Shown: positions 8,596-17,141, numbered from the stretch's first letter. The stretch is DNA of 27,689 nucleotides from Chara braunii (GCA_003427395.1 BFEA01000533.1:928256-955944); one strand, 5' to 3'. Notes: generated by a model not told the origin, from the sequence alone. Program-made: numbers and translations.

Positions 8596-9649
8596 TTCAG
8601 CCCTCTAACTTGGTCCCTATGCAGACTGAGGTGTTACTGTCATTTGTCTCCTACCTCTGTCTGAATATCCACCCGGCGGGGCCTAATCATCCTGTAGGTG
8701 GTTCTCACTGTTGATTCGTGGAGTTGCACTGGTTGCCCATTACGTCCTCTTATCCACTGTCATTTCAGAGGGTCCACGACTAACTCAGATAGGGGAGTTT
8801 CTGGTAAGTAGGTTCACCATTGGGTTCACCCTTCCTTCTGGCTCTGCAGCACTCGGATTCGGTAAAGGTTAGATTTATCATGCCATTAAACTGCGTTTGG
8901 GTGGTACCTGATCAAGGTGTTGTCTCCTCTTCTTTCAAAAAGGTTGACCATCGCCCCCTTTGGTCTTGCCTCTTCCACTGAACCTATTTGTAACGAAAAG
9001 TCCTCCACCCTTACAGCTACCCAGTCTTGTTCCTGTAAGACCCTGCCCTTCCTCAGGGACACCACCCAGGCTAGGGGGATCAAGAACATTAGCTGGTCCA
9101 GTGTGTCCCCCAGTTTATGAGCGTGTTGCAGGCTAGGTCGGAGTTGTTGGGCTGTTTTCCAATCCTTGTTTTCGTCATCTCATATGTCCCGTACCCTGAG
9201 GATCCCCTGTCTGACCCATGAAGCCCAGTGGGGGTCTAAGCTGCCGTATACCTTCCTTGTCTATCAATGATTGCCCTGTTTCCAAATAGGGGTTTAACTT
9301 GGCTTAAGATCTCTTTCATCCGTACTGGGGTGCGCCTATCAGGGATCAGTAGCTTCCCATAATTCTTGATTAAGTTGCTCCAAAATTTGTCTCTCGCTAG
9401 GTCCTGTCGAGCCGCTCCTCTATCTCCCTTCTCTCGCGAGCACGTGTTGGCTCAGGGGATGGTCCAATATCAGTCATCCAACCATGTGAGTGGGTTTACA
9501 TTGTCAATAGTTCTAGGAGTCAGTCTGCGGATTTGTTCTAATGCCAGCTCTCTCCATGGGAGGTTAATCCCTACAATCAGTCTTTTGATCCAATCCTATG
9601 GTCTTTCCCAGATTAATCAATGTCGTCTTGTGATACTCTTTATCATGGC

Positions 9650-9957
9650 AACCGGTCGGACGTCTGGACCTGAATCTAGACGGTCCGATTATTTGGGTAT
9701 GGGTCCGGTGTCTGGTCCGGTAGGTCTAGATTGGGCCCAATTTTGAAAAATTTTGGTTTTTTTTTTTGGGGGGGGGGGGGTCCTAGAACGTTTTTTGGGT
9801 CCTAGGCCGCCCCTAAAAAATGGCCCCGATATTTTTTGGCCGTTCCAGGGCCTACCGGACACCGCCAGTCTCGGCCCAGACGCCTCCAACAGCTCCCTCT
9901 GCTCAGTCCGAATCCGGAAATGAAGCGCTGGCTACAAAGCGCCACATAACATCAAGC

Positions 9958-9960
<3 letters not shown>
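9650..9960. repeat. GGTCCG/GTCTGGACC motif cluster with T/G runs
   Basis: Between 9655 and 9735 GGTCCG, GTCCGGT and GTCTGGACC words recur in both orientations within 80 bp, followed by a T-run and G-run (9758-9780) and by CCTAGG-type words. Clusters of short repeated motifs are typical of the subterminal regions of hAT-like DNA transposons. No transposase or terminal repeat pair was identified, so this remains a suggestion. Confidence 0.4.
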
Positions 9961-10024
<64 letters not shown>

Positions 10025-10032
10025 AGGGGGGG

Positions 10033-10072
<40 letters not shown>
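9959..10072. repeat. (GA)n microsatellite, interrupted
   Basis: Two GA blocks separated by AAGAAGGGGGGGGAGAAA at about 10021-10038. Confidence 0.95.
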
Positions 10073-10078
<6 letters not shown>

Positions 10079-10082
10079 TGGT

Positions 10083-10147
10083 CAGATCTGAGATCCTATC
10101 TTAGATCTGGTCCTGCCAGATCTCAGATTTGTTCTTACGCAGATCTG
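10083..10147. repeat. AGATCTG motif cluster
   Basis: CAGATCT/AGATCTG words occur four times within about 65 bp, with GAGATC and CAGATTT variants between them. This is far above chance in this sequence. Possibly a subterminal repeat block of a DNA transposon. Confidence 0.5.
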
Positions 10148-10264
10148 AATAACTTAACAGTTTCAATTTTCAATTTTCACATGAATATGAATTAGAAAGT
10201 CTAACTTTTTTTTTTTTTTTTAATGGTTCCGTTCCATTGGTGGACTATGTATCCGTAATCCGAT

Positions 10265-10345
10265 TCAATGTGGGGTTCGCGTTGAAAAATTGAACGCGCG
10301 TTGAATTCGCGTTCAGTCCCCGTTCAAACACGCGTTGGACTTGGA
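10265..10345. repeat. GAACGCG/CGCGTTC motif cluster I
   Basis: Multiple GTTCGCGTT, GAACGCGCG and CGTTCA words in about 80 bp. Part of it (10275-10310) matches the reverse complement of 12172-12206 over about 35 bp with a few differences, so clusters I and III stand in inverted orientation about 1.9 kb apart. Confidence 0.6.
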
Positions 10346-10671
10346 TGAACGGGGTCTGCGAACCGCATTTCCGCGTGGTTGGGGGGGGGAGGGGGGGGGT
10401 GTGAAGGTGTGGGGTGGTAGCGTCCATTGTCGTGTACCGCCCCATGCACCTTTAAAAAAAAAAAGAAAAAAAAAAAAAACCGCGCGAACCCCTTCGCGTC
10501 ATGTGGGGCGTTCGTGCGGTGCCTGCGTTCGGCGGCCTGTTGGGGGGTGGCGCAGAGGAAACGGTCCGAACGGGTACAAAACTGGTCGTTGCGTTCGGCC
10601 GCAGCTCATTTGCCGCGCGAGCCATAATGCTCCAACGCGACAAACGGGTTTCCCCTGCGTCGAATGCAGCC

Positions 10672-10675
<4 letters not shown>

Positions 10676-10753
<78 letters not shown>

Positions 10754-10823
10754 NNNNNNNNNNNNNNNNNNNNNNNNNNNNNNNNNNNNNNNNNNNNNNN
10801 NNNNNNNNNNNNNNNNNNNNNNN

Positions 10824-10920
<97 letters not shown>
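10676..10920. repeat. GA / GATA microsatellite with a 70-N gap
   Basis: (GA)n 10676-10753, Ns 10754-10823, (ATAG)n 10824-10862, (GA)n to about 10920. The round gap of 70 Ns lies entirely inside the repeat, so its true length is unknown. Confidence 0.95.
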
Positions 10921-11730
10921 TTACGCCATGGCCCGCGCGCTCGCGCTGTCGCACTTTTTCCAGTCGAACCTCTTAGGGCGACCGGAAAGCCAACAGGCTG
11001 TCACGTAGCATTTTGTTGTTGATTGCAATAATAAAATAAAATTAATTAACGCAAATCCCTTCCTATCGTGTGCGTCCAGCTTTGAGCGAGACCCTTCAAT
11101 TGCGATCTTCGCCGGTCCCTGGTCTAAGGAATCTTTTATTTTGATTCGAAACAACTGAGAATCATGCAAATAGTAATCATTAAATTATGGGGTGCTATGC
11201 ATGCATCAATTATGTCAATCTGATTTTGAGAACTGCGACAAAATCATCCACGAAAACAATCATAAAGCAAGAACAATGGAAGAAGCAAGGACAGACTGAC
11301 CAGAGCAAATGACAGAGACAATCGAATGAGGGAAGAATGAGAACTTATAATAGTCTCAGGGAGTACATATGGAACTTAAATGGAAGAGAGCATGACCAGC
11401 ACCAATCAAGAGTCCTCACTCAACCCTCTGAACTTCACTCTCCATCTGTCACTCTGCTGTCTGTCGTTTGGCTTCTTGCCACACCTTCGTACTCTCTGAG
11501 GTTGAGGCTTCTGAATGTAGAGCCACCTGAACCCCACTAGCTCTGAGAACTTCCACCCAAGTCCCATGACACGGAAATTGGTCATGGCACAGAACTCCTC
11601 TCATAGAGTGGGGAGGTACGACTGAGAGAAGACGCCCCTCCTGAGATGCGGAAACTCGGATGGCTCAGTCACTGCCTCATAATCAATCACAGCAGGCGAA
11701 ATGTACCTTTTGACCCTATGTTACCACGCA
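10921..11730. other. non-coding, no feature recognised
   Basis: No supported reading frame. A 7-bp stem with 10-nt loop (CCATGAC/GTCATGG at 11564-11587) is the only structure noticed. Confidence 0.5.
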
Positions 11731-11734
11731 TTCA

Positions 11735-11843
11735 TTGAACGCAGGTTTTCCATTAAGAAATTGAGTGGAATGAACGCGCGTTCAGTGAACGCGACCGAAC
11801 GCGGAGTTCAATTCCACGCAGGAAAAAAAAAAAAAAAAAAAAA
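11735..11843. repeat. GAACGCG motif cluster II with A-run
   Basis: GAACGCG, GCGTTCA and ACGCGGAGTTC words recur in about 80 bp, followed by a 21-bp A-run (11823-11843). Confidence 0.55.
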
Positions 11844-12164
11844 CGTTCTCTAAAAATATATATTATGAAGAAAAATAAAATAAACAACGTTTGCCTGAGA
11901 ATCACATCCAAATTCGCTATCAAATTCGATATAAAGATAGAGAACACAAAATAGAAAAAAAAATTAAAAAAATTGAAATTAGTGGGCGAACATGATTTGA
12001 CACCGCCATCTTTGGCGATTTTTTACTTTTCTTCCCCTTGGCAAAATGACTCCGAAATTTACAGACATGTAGCCCACATCATACAAAACCCACAAAAAAA
12101 CAATCAGAGAAAAAAATATATTTTTAGGCATCAAAAATATTTTTGGAAAAGAAAAGAAAAAAAA

Positions 12165-12262
12165 AAACAAATTGAACGCCGTTCAATTTTTGAACGCGAA
12201 CGCGCAATCCACGTTCAAACACACATTTAAACGCGAACGCGCGTTCACCGCGTTCAAACGGT
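12165..12262. repeat. GAACGCG/CGCGTTC motif cluster III
   Basis: Dense GAACGCG, CGTTCAA and AACGCGAACGCG words directly after an A-run. It abuts the 3' end of the minus-strand gene at 12262-12666. Confidence 0.6.
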
Positions 12263-12666
12263 TACGTAGTCTTGACCAGATCAATCAGGTTGCCCCAACA
12301 TGAGTCATCTGTTAGAGAAAATGGTACTGGAGGCCTGGGCTAATCTGAAAAGAGTTTTGATCCAAAGCTGCGGATTAGCTTCGTACCACTCTCATCGAGC
12401 TCCTTCTCTCTCCTCTCCAGGTACCTGGCTGCTGCAATCCAGACTGAGTCAAAATGTTCATGAAACTCCTTGCCCTTCTTCAAATAAGGCCTCAGGTCAT
12501 GGATGGCACCACCAACAAACTCAGTGTGGACGACGTAGATAGATAGGTCCCCCTGCCTGAAAACGTCTGCACTAACATACCGATGTTGGAAGGCATCCTT
12601 TGTAGCTATTCTGTTGAGACTGGCCAGCACAGTCTCCTGGATTGGGAAAGACCTGACTGCACTCAT
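12262..12666 (-). pseudogene. unrecognised family protein (paralogue of the ORFs at 16.7-19.2 kb), one in-frame stop
   Basis: ATG at 12666 opens 108 codons to a TAG at 12342-12340; the frame then continues 25 more codons to a TAA at 12264-12262. Both parts align with the tandem ORFs near 17-19 kb. The N-terminal V-L-x-S-L-N-R-I block matches V-L-E-A-L-T-R-V of the ORF at 16739. YVVHTEF...HDLRPYL matches the YxLVxxFLDTxEYDxRPYV block. Past the stop, P-V-P-F-S-L-T-D-D-S-C-W matches L-P-E-S-F-T-D-G-R-N-W of the ORF at 18746. The stop thus cuts off a conserved block. I do not recognise the domain. Alternatively the 108-aa form may be the real product. No gag or pol lies next to it on this strand; GAACGCG clusters flank it downstream. 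Confidence 0.6.
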
Positions 12667-12679
12667 GTGAGAAAAACTG

Positions 12680-13013
12680 AATGATGGCTGAACGTTGTTC
12701 GAATGCTGTTCTCCAAATGTTGTTTTCTGAAAACTGTTCTCTAGCCGCAGTTTTTCGGATGCTGTTTTGATTGTTGATTCGGTTGCCGACCTGTTTGCGA
12801 GTCTGATTGCTGGTCTGATTACCAGTCTAATTGCTGATTTGATTGTCGTTGATTACTTGCTTGATTACTTGCTTGGTTCGGTTGCCGACCAGATCTGGCA
12901 CCAGCGCGCCGGTGCGTACTCAAGCTGTGAACCCCGTTGTCGATTTTGAGAGCCAACAGCTGCCCCATTGAGGGTTGACCCATCGAAGATCCTTATCAAT
13001 CCGAGACCTTACT
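12680..13013. other. non-coding, short imperfect repeats
   Basis: GATTGCTG/CTGATT and TTGATTACTTGC words are loosely repeated between about 12770 and 12880. No gene supported. Confidence 0.5.
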
Positions 13014-13335
13014 TCAGTGCGCGCCCAGGCTCAGGCAAGTCGTCTTAGTGCGCGCCCAGGCTCAGGCAAGTTGTCTGAGTGCGCGCCCAGGCTCGAGCAA
13101 GTCGTGTGAGTGTGCTCCCAGGCTCAGGCAAGTCGTCTGAGTGCGCGCCCAGGCTCAGGCAAGTCGTCTGAGTGCGCGCCCAGGCTCAGACAAGTCGTCT
13201 GAGTGCGCGCACACGCTCAGGCAAGTCGTCTGAGTACGCGCCTAGGCTCAGGCAAGTTGTCTGAGTGTGCGCCCAGGACCGGACGAATGCATGCCCTGAC
13301 TCGGGCAAGTTGTCTGAGTGCGTGCCCAGGACCGG
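13014..13335. repeat. tandem array, 31-bp unit, about 10 copies
   Basis: The unit GTGCGCGCCCAGGCTCAGGC plus AAGTCGTCTGA recurs at 13017, 13048, 13079 and 13110 and onward, at exactly 31 bp in the first units, then degenerates toward 13335. Confidence 0.9.
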
Positions 13336-13985
13336 ACGAGCTGTCTGATTACGCGCCCGGTCTCAGTTTGGTTGTTTGAGTGCGCGCCCAGTCTCAGTTT
13401 GGCTGTTTGAGTGCGCGCCCAAGCTTAGCATTGTTGTTAGAGTGCGCGCCCATGCGCGCCCAAGCTTGGCATTGTTATTAGAGTGCGTGCCCATGCGCGC
13501 CCGACTTCGGTATTGCTATACGAGTGTGCGCCCGTGCGCGCCCGAGTTCGGTGTTGCTATATGAGTGTGCGCCTATGCGCGCCCAAGCTTGACGTTGATA
13601 TTTGAGTGCGCGTCTATGCGCGCCCAAGTTTGATGTTGATATTTGAGTGCGCGCCCAAGCTTGGCATTGATATTTGAGTGCGCGCCCATGCGCGCTTAAG
13701 CTTGGAAGTGGTATTTGAGTGCGCGCCCGTGCGTGACCAGGCTTGGCTTGATATTGATATTGGAGTGTGCGCCCATGCGCGCCCAAGCTTGGAATTGATA
13801 TTTGAGTGCGCGTCGATGCACGCCCAAGCTTAGCATTGTCTTCTAAGAGTGCGCCCATGCGCGCCCAAGCTTGGAACTGTGATTTGAGCGCGCACCCATG
13901 TGCGGCTATGCTTAGTGTTGTCATTTGAACGCACGCCCATGCGCTCCCATGTTAAGTATTGTCACATGAGTGCGCCAGGTTCGAG
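13336..13985. repeat. tandem array, 41-bp unit, about 15 copies
   Basis: Units start AGTGCGCGCCCATGCGCGCC and continue with CAAGCTTGGCATTGATATTTG. Spacing is exactly 41 bp at 13441, 13482, 13523, 13564 and 13605. The GTGCGCGCCC core is shared with the 31-bp array upstream, so the two are probably related by unit-length change. Open frames through the array are by-products of the repeat. Confidence 0.9.
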
Positions 13986-14149
13986 TAGGCTATACGAGTA
14001 CGTGCACTGATGATTTTGGAATGCATGTCCCGCCGATATGATGGTCGGGGACGCGTGCCCAGTGAGTGTGATTAGTCCTGAGGACATGACTGGATGTCTC
14101 TGATGGTATGACTAGCCCCAACCCCCGCTGATTTGATTTCTTGCTGATT

Positions 14150-14325
14150 AGTGTCTACATGGACGATATTCATATCAGACCCTATGCGGACGGTATTTTT
14201 CCTGCACACATGATATCAGTGCAGTCCGGTTTGCACGCACAGTATTTTGCAACTGACCTCTGCGTAGATAATATCTTGATGATCAGTCTCTCTCAGTGAC
14301 GATACTTGCACTTCAGTCCTCATGT
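14150..14325. repeat. degenerate tandem array, about 31-35-bp unit, about 5 copies
   Basis: Units of the type TGCGTAGATAATATCTTGAT plus GATCAGTCTC recur with strong divergence. Found only by eye; period and ends are approximate. Confidence 0.45.
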
Positions 14326-14369
14326 TCTAGTCCACTCGCTGCAGAGATGTTCGTATGACGTTGCTATGA

Positions 14370-14665
14370 TGAGTTGTTGAGCTGCTGTTCAGCCGGGCCC
14401 ATTCAGGCGGGCCCCTATATCGAGTTGTTGCTGATCAGCCGGGCCCATTCAGGCGAGCTCCTATATCGAGTCGTTGCTGTTCAGTCGGGCCCATTCAGGC
14501 GGACCTCTATATTGAGTTGTTGCTGTTCAGGCGGGCCCATTCAGGCGGGCCCCTATATCGAGTTGTTGCTGATCAGCCGGGCCCATTCAGGCGGACCCAT
14601 ATACAAAGTTTGATTGTTGTTCAGCCAGCCTCATTCAGGCGGGCCTCTATATTGAGTTGGTTGTT
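14370..14665. repeat. tandem array, 46-bp unit, about 6 copies
   Basis: The unit GAGTTGTTGCTGATCAGCCG plus GGCCCATTCAGGCGGGCCCC plus TATATC starts at 14422, 14468, 14514 and 14560, exactly 46 bp apart. Later units are degenerate. Each unit has GGGCCC and inverted GGCCCATT/AGGCGGGCC words that could form small hairpins. Confidence 0.9.
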
Positions 14666-14736
14666 ACCAGATTGGTTGGAGGGTTTTCTGAGGTGTTGTT
14701 CTCTCTGACCCCATCGAGTTGGGCTATTTTTCTTGA

Positions 14737-15327
14737 GTTGCTGATATCCACCTCATCTCCAAGACATCATTGGTTGACATAGCAGCTTGCCAGGAGCATT
14801 CTATTTTATTTTGCAGATTGGTCAAGCTGGCTTCTCAACATGAGACAACCCCTACATGGGGTAAGCTGGTTGAGAAGTTCTGTTATCAACACATCGGACA
14901 TAAGAGCTTTGTCATTCGGGCCAATGAGTCCCCCACATCGAGGTACACGTTGGTGATCACTTATCACGTGAGAGATGCTGGACACGGGATAAAGAGAATC
15001 AGCTATGATCGGATTGCTCACTATATCTTCCGCAGGGAGAGTTACTGGAGGGAGCACTGGTTACATATGCTGTTTCCCCATATCCCCTTTGCACCTGGTG
15101 GTGCTCTCTATGACTTCGACGGCTGTAACCCTAAACCGCTGAGCAAAGGTGGCAGCAAGGAAAAGAGGCGTCAAGACAGGAGGATCAGGAGCGAGGTGGC
15201 CAGATCTAGGATACCTATCACCACCTGCCTACAGAGGTCAGAGACAGATGAGTCAGACCAAGAGCCTTGTTGTGTGAGCGACGTTGATTTGGGGGACTAT
15301 TTTGACTGGGATACTCATAGGGATTGA
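14737..15327 (+). CDS. unrecognised open frame, no ATG near its start
   Basis: Open from just after a TGA at 14734-14736 to the stop at 15325-15327 (about 196 codons); there is no ATG before the middle of the frame, so it is either 5' truncated or spliced from an unseen exon. The protein has a globular N-terminal two thirds and a charged, Lys/Arg-rich then Ser/Asp/Glu-rich tail. A stretch LVITYHVRDAGHGIKRI aligns loosely with the YxLV...DxRPY block of the small-ORF family downstream (about 5 identities in 17), too weak to assign. It lies upstream of the primer-binding site, so it belongs either to the 5' LTR, to a neighbouring element, or to host DNA. Confidence 0.45.
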   Translation, partial: VADIHLISKTSLVDIAACQEHSILFCRLVKLASQHETTPTWGKLVEKFCYQHIGHKSFVIRANESPTSRYTLVITYHVRDAGHGIKRISYDRIAHYIFRRESYWREHWLHMLFPHIPFAPGGALYDFDGCNPKPLSKGGSKEKRRQDRRIRSEVARSRIPITTCLQRSETDESDQEPCCVSDVDLGDYFDWDTHRD

Positions 15328-15467
15328 GTACGCTTGAGTTTGGAGCAGGCCTAGAACATCTTATAACATTGGTCGTTGGAGCGAGACGCAGACGGAAAGC
15401 AGCCCTACGATGGGTTGGTTATCTCTTGGCACGATACTTGCTTGAGGGTGATTGACCCAGGCATTAC

Positions 15468-15917
15468 ATGTCAGGAGGGCCCAAGTCAGAGGAGGTAGCC
15501 GGCTCTTCTAGAGGGAAGGGACCAGTACCATATCTTGGGGATGACTACAGTCATTTGGTGGGAGCAGACTTCGTCATACAGGTTTTTCGGAAGCCACTCT
15601 ATGGAGACCGCTTTCTGGAGGTTTCTTATGATTACATCTACGGCAAGGGACGGATTGAGATCTTGATTGGTGTCACTGGCAGCATTTTCCTCGCCGAGGA
15701 GCTGTACCTCTGGAGTGTCGCGGATGAGGAGATGGCGAGATGTATGGCATATATCTTCAAGATCGATCCTACAGCATCTTTTGACATCAGCTTTGTGGTC
15801 CCGGAGTCTATAGCCACTCAGGTTCTCAATGATGAGGAGGACCAACGTGTACCAGATATGGAGTCCCAGACAATCGAGCCCACTCATGAGGGGGTACCAC
15901 TTGTCGTTATTGACTGA
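15468..15917 (+). CDS. unrecognised 149-aa open frame
   Basis: ATG to TGA, uninterrupted. It starts 140 bp after the previous frame. The composition is that of a normal soluble protein, with an acidic C-terminus (NDEEDQ...). A stretch around residues 50-105 (F-L-E-V-S-Y ... I-L-I-G-V ... D-E-E-M ... Y-I-F-K) resembles part of the broken frame at 17541-17858 (F-E-V-Y-L ... I-V-I-G-V ... D-E-I ... H-Y-L-K). If real, this would be a second repeated family in the region. Function unknown. Confidence 0.5.
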   Translation: MSGGPKSEEVAGSSRGKGPVPYLGDDYSHLVGADFVIQVFRKPLYGDRFLEVSYDYIYGKGRIEILIGVTGSIFLAEELYLWSVADEEMARCMAYIFKIDPTASFDISFVVPESIATQVLNDEEDQRVPDMESQTIEPTHEGVPLVVID

Positions 15918-16478
15918 GGTTCGTATCTTTTAGTCACCGAGATGTATTATGACATTATTATGATTTATCAGTGACTGCAGCCCCTCCTTTATGGCTGCTT
16001 CCTCCATTCTTTGTGTACTACTCTTCCGTCTCGTATCTCTGGTCATGCTCTTGCAGAGTCTGGTTTCTGGTCTTTTCGTCCTCTCAGTGTCATCTGATTT
16101 ATGATGTATGACCTGTAATGCATAGAACATTTATGCATGAGGTAACAAGTTATTAATTACTCCTTATCATAACAGCTTACACTCAAGGCTACTTGAAGGA
16201 CTCCTGGATAATAGGGACTCCGGTGACCTTGAGTCTAACTTTTATACAGGGTCAGGTGCAGGCGATAAAACCGAACGCCTCACTCTAAGTCGTGTCGCCG
16301 CTGGCAGGAGGGATAACCCTGACTACTCGACTGTGTGATAAAGGTTGTCGGTGAATAAACTTCTAGTTTCCCTAAAACTTTCCAAAATCCTGCGTGACAG
16401 TCTGCCAGTCCACCAACCCACAGCACTCGGTCCGGGGAGGGACATCGAACCAGGCCCTGGAACGGTGGGGACGCGACA
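15918..16478 (+). repeat. candidate 3' portion of a 5' LTR
   Basis: This stretch lies directly upstream of the primer-binding site. It has a TATA-like TTTTATACAG near 16240, AATAAA at 16354-16359 and a CA at 16477-16478, followed by AAAA and the PBS, which is the layout of a plant LTR end. The left LTR boundary was not found, and no matching 3' LTR is visible up to 27689, so the LTR call is by position only. Confidence 0.5.
16354..16359 (+). promoter_or_regulatory. AATAAA polyadenylation signal in the candidate LTR
   Basis: AATAAA about 120 bp before the LTR-like end, which is where the R region of an LTR would end. Confidence 0.45.
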
Positions 16479-16482
16479 AAAA

Positions 16483-16500
16483 TGGCGCCCTTGCCGGGGA
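16483..16500 (+). promoter_or_regulatory. retrotransposon primer-binding site, tRNA-Asp type
   Basis: TGGCGCCCTTGCCGGGGA matches TGGCGCCGTTGCCGGGGA, the complement of the plant tRNA-Asp 3' end, at 17 of 18 positions. This PBS is well known from plant Ty3/gypsy elements such as Athila relatives. It fixes the start of the internal region and the orientation (plus), the same strand as gag and pol. Confidence 0.85.
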
Positions 16501-16614
16501 CTCGAAAATTTTGAGTTCCTGGGAGGGAACCTTTGTCACAATATTCAGTGACTAGGCAGCAGTCTTATATTTCGTACAAGGTCTGGCTAAGGTCAAAGAG
16601 ACTATTCGGCTAGA

Positions 16615-16724
16615 GGAGCCCCGAGAGGAGGGGCCTCTTGCAAAAGTCTATCTGAAGTGACTCAGACCTGCAAGCAAGGGTTTGGAATTTGTCTTATGGA
16701 CCCTTCGCTTGACAAGTCCATAAG
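16615..16724 (+). promoter_or_regulatory. two hairpins in the element leader
   Basis: CTTATGGAC 16693-16701 pairs perfectly with GTCCATAAG 16716-16724 (14-nt loop), ending 14 nt before the ATG at 16739. Upstream, GCCCC/GGGGC with flanking AGAG/CTCT near 16615-16641 forms a second stem. They lie in the RNA leader between PBS and first ORF, where packaging or translation elements sit in other retroelements; that role is inference. Confidence 0.5.
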
Positions 16725-16738
16725 TCAGAGACCAGACG

Positions 16739-17134
16739 ATGACTGAAGAGTATAATGTCCTAGAAGCCCTAACTCGTGTCACCTGCAGTGGTGTCTTTCC
16801 TTATATGTTTATCAAATGCATTACTTGTGTAAAAAGTACGACGACTGTGCATGTGTTTGTCTCAAGATTCCTCGACACTGATGATTATGATACTCGACCC
16901 TACGTCTTAGAAGGGGCTGATCGGGACCCTACTTTCTTTACCAACTGGGATGTCATAGTGGGGTGTGTCGAAGCTGAGAAGGATCAGTTGAGACAGCAAG
17001 GGATAGAAGCGAGTTGGAGCTTACTGCTTAGGATTTATGAGAAGATTCTTACCCCGCCATTACCTGAAGGATTCTGTGATGGTAGGAACTAGCAGTCAAT
17101 CATCAATGCAGCGTTGAGAAGGCAGAGGTGGTAG
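16739..17134 (+). pseudogene. small-ORF family member A (one in-frame stop)
   Basis: ATG at 16739. 117 codons lead to a TAG at 17090, then the frame continues 13 codons to a TAG at 17132. Family blocks in order: S-G-V-F-P-Y near residue 20, VFVSRFLDTDDYDTRPYV near 40-57, W-S-L-L-L-R-I-Y-E near 98, P-E-G-F-C-D-G-R-N near 110, then past the stop S-I-I-N-A-A-L-R. The stop replaces the Trp that follows D-G-R-N in the paralogue at 18746 (TGG to TAG fits). Member B starts 7 bp after its end. No known domain recognised. Read-through at the TAG cannot be excluded. Confidence 0.7.
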
Positions 17135-17141
17135 GCAGCCC

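Larger units (their letters stand above)
7219..9640 (-). mobile_element. 5'-truncated, decayed LINE (non-LTR retrotransposon)
   Basis: Reading the minus strand from about 9600 downward gives a broken frame with blocks typical of the region between the reverse transcriptase and zinc-binding domain of plant L1-like LINEs: KPLFGNR, then W-x-x-W-V-R-Q-G-I-L-R-V-R-D (about 9270-9190), then LIPLAWVVSLRKGR (about 9080), then the zf-RVT domain. At least two frame changes and several stops occur. The RT core is missing, as usual for 5'-truncated LINE insertions. The 3' end is probably the 10-bp tandem tail at 7221-7260. Confidence 0.8.

Noticed and set aside
9366-9746. 126-codon plus-strand frame
   Set aside because: The opposite strand reads as LINE sequence here, and the frame extends into a low-complexity motif cluster.
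10335-10954. Long frames on both strands through the GA tract and the N gap
   Set aside because: Translations are Arg-Glu or Ser-Leu dipeptide repeats and X; microsatellite by-products.
13478-13924. 148-codon minus-strand frame in the 41-bp array
   Set aside because: Its translation is simply the repeat unit read in three phases; no independent support.
13014-14665. CRISPR-like appearance of regular repeats
   Set aside because: Units are contiguous with no unique spacers, and the context is a eukaryotic retroelement; these are ordinary tandem repeats.
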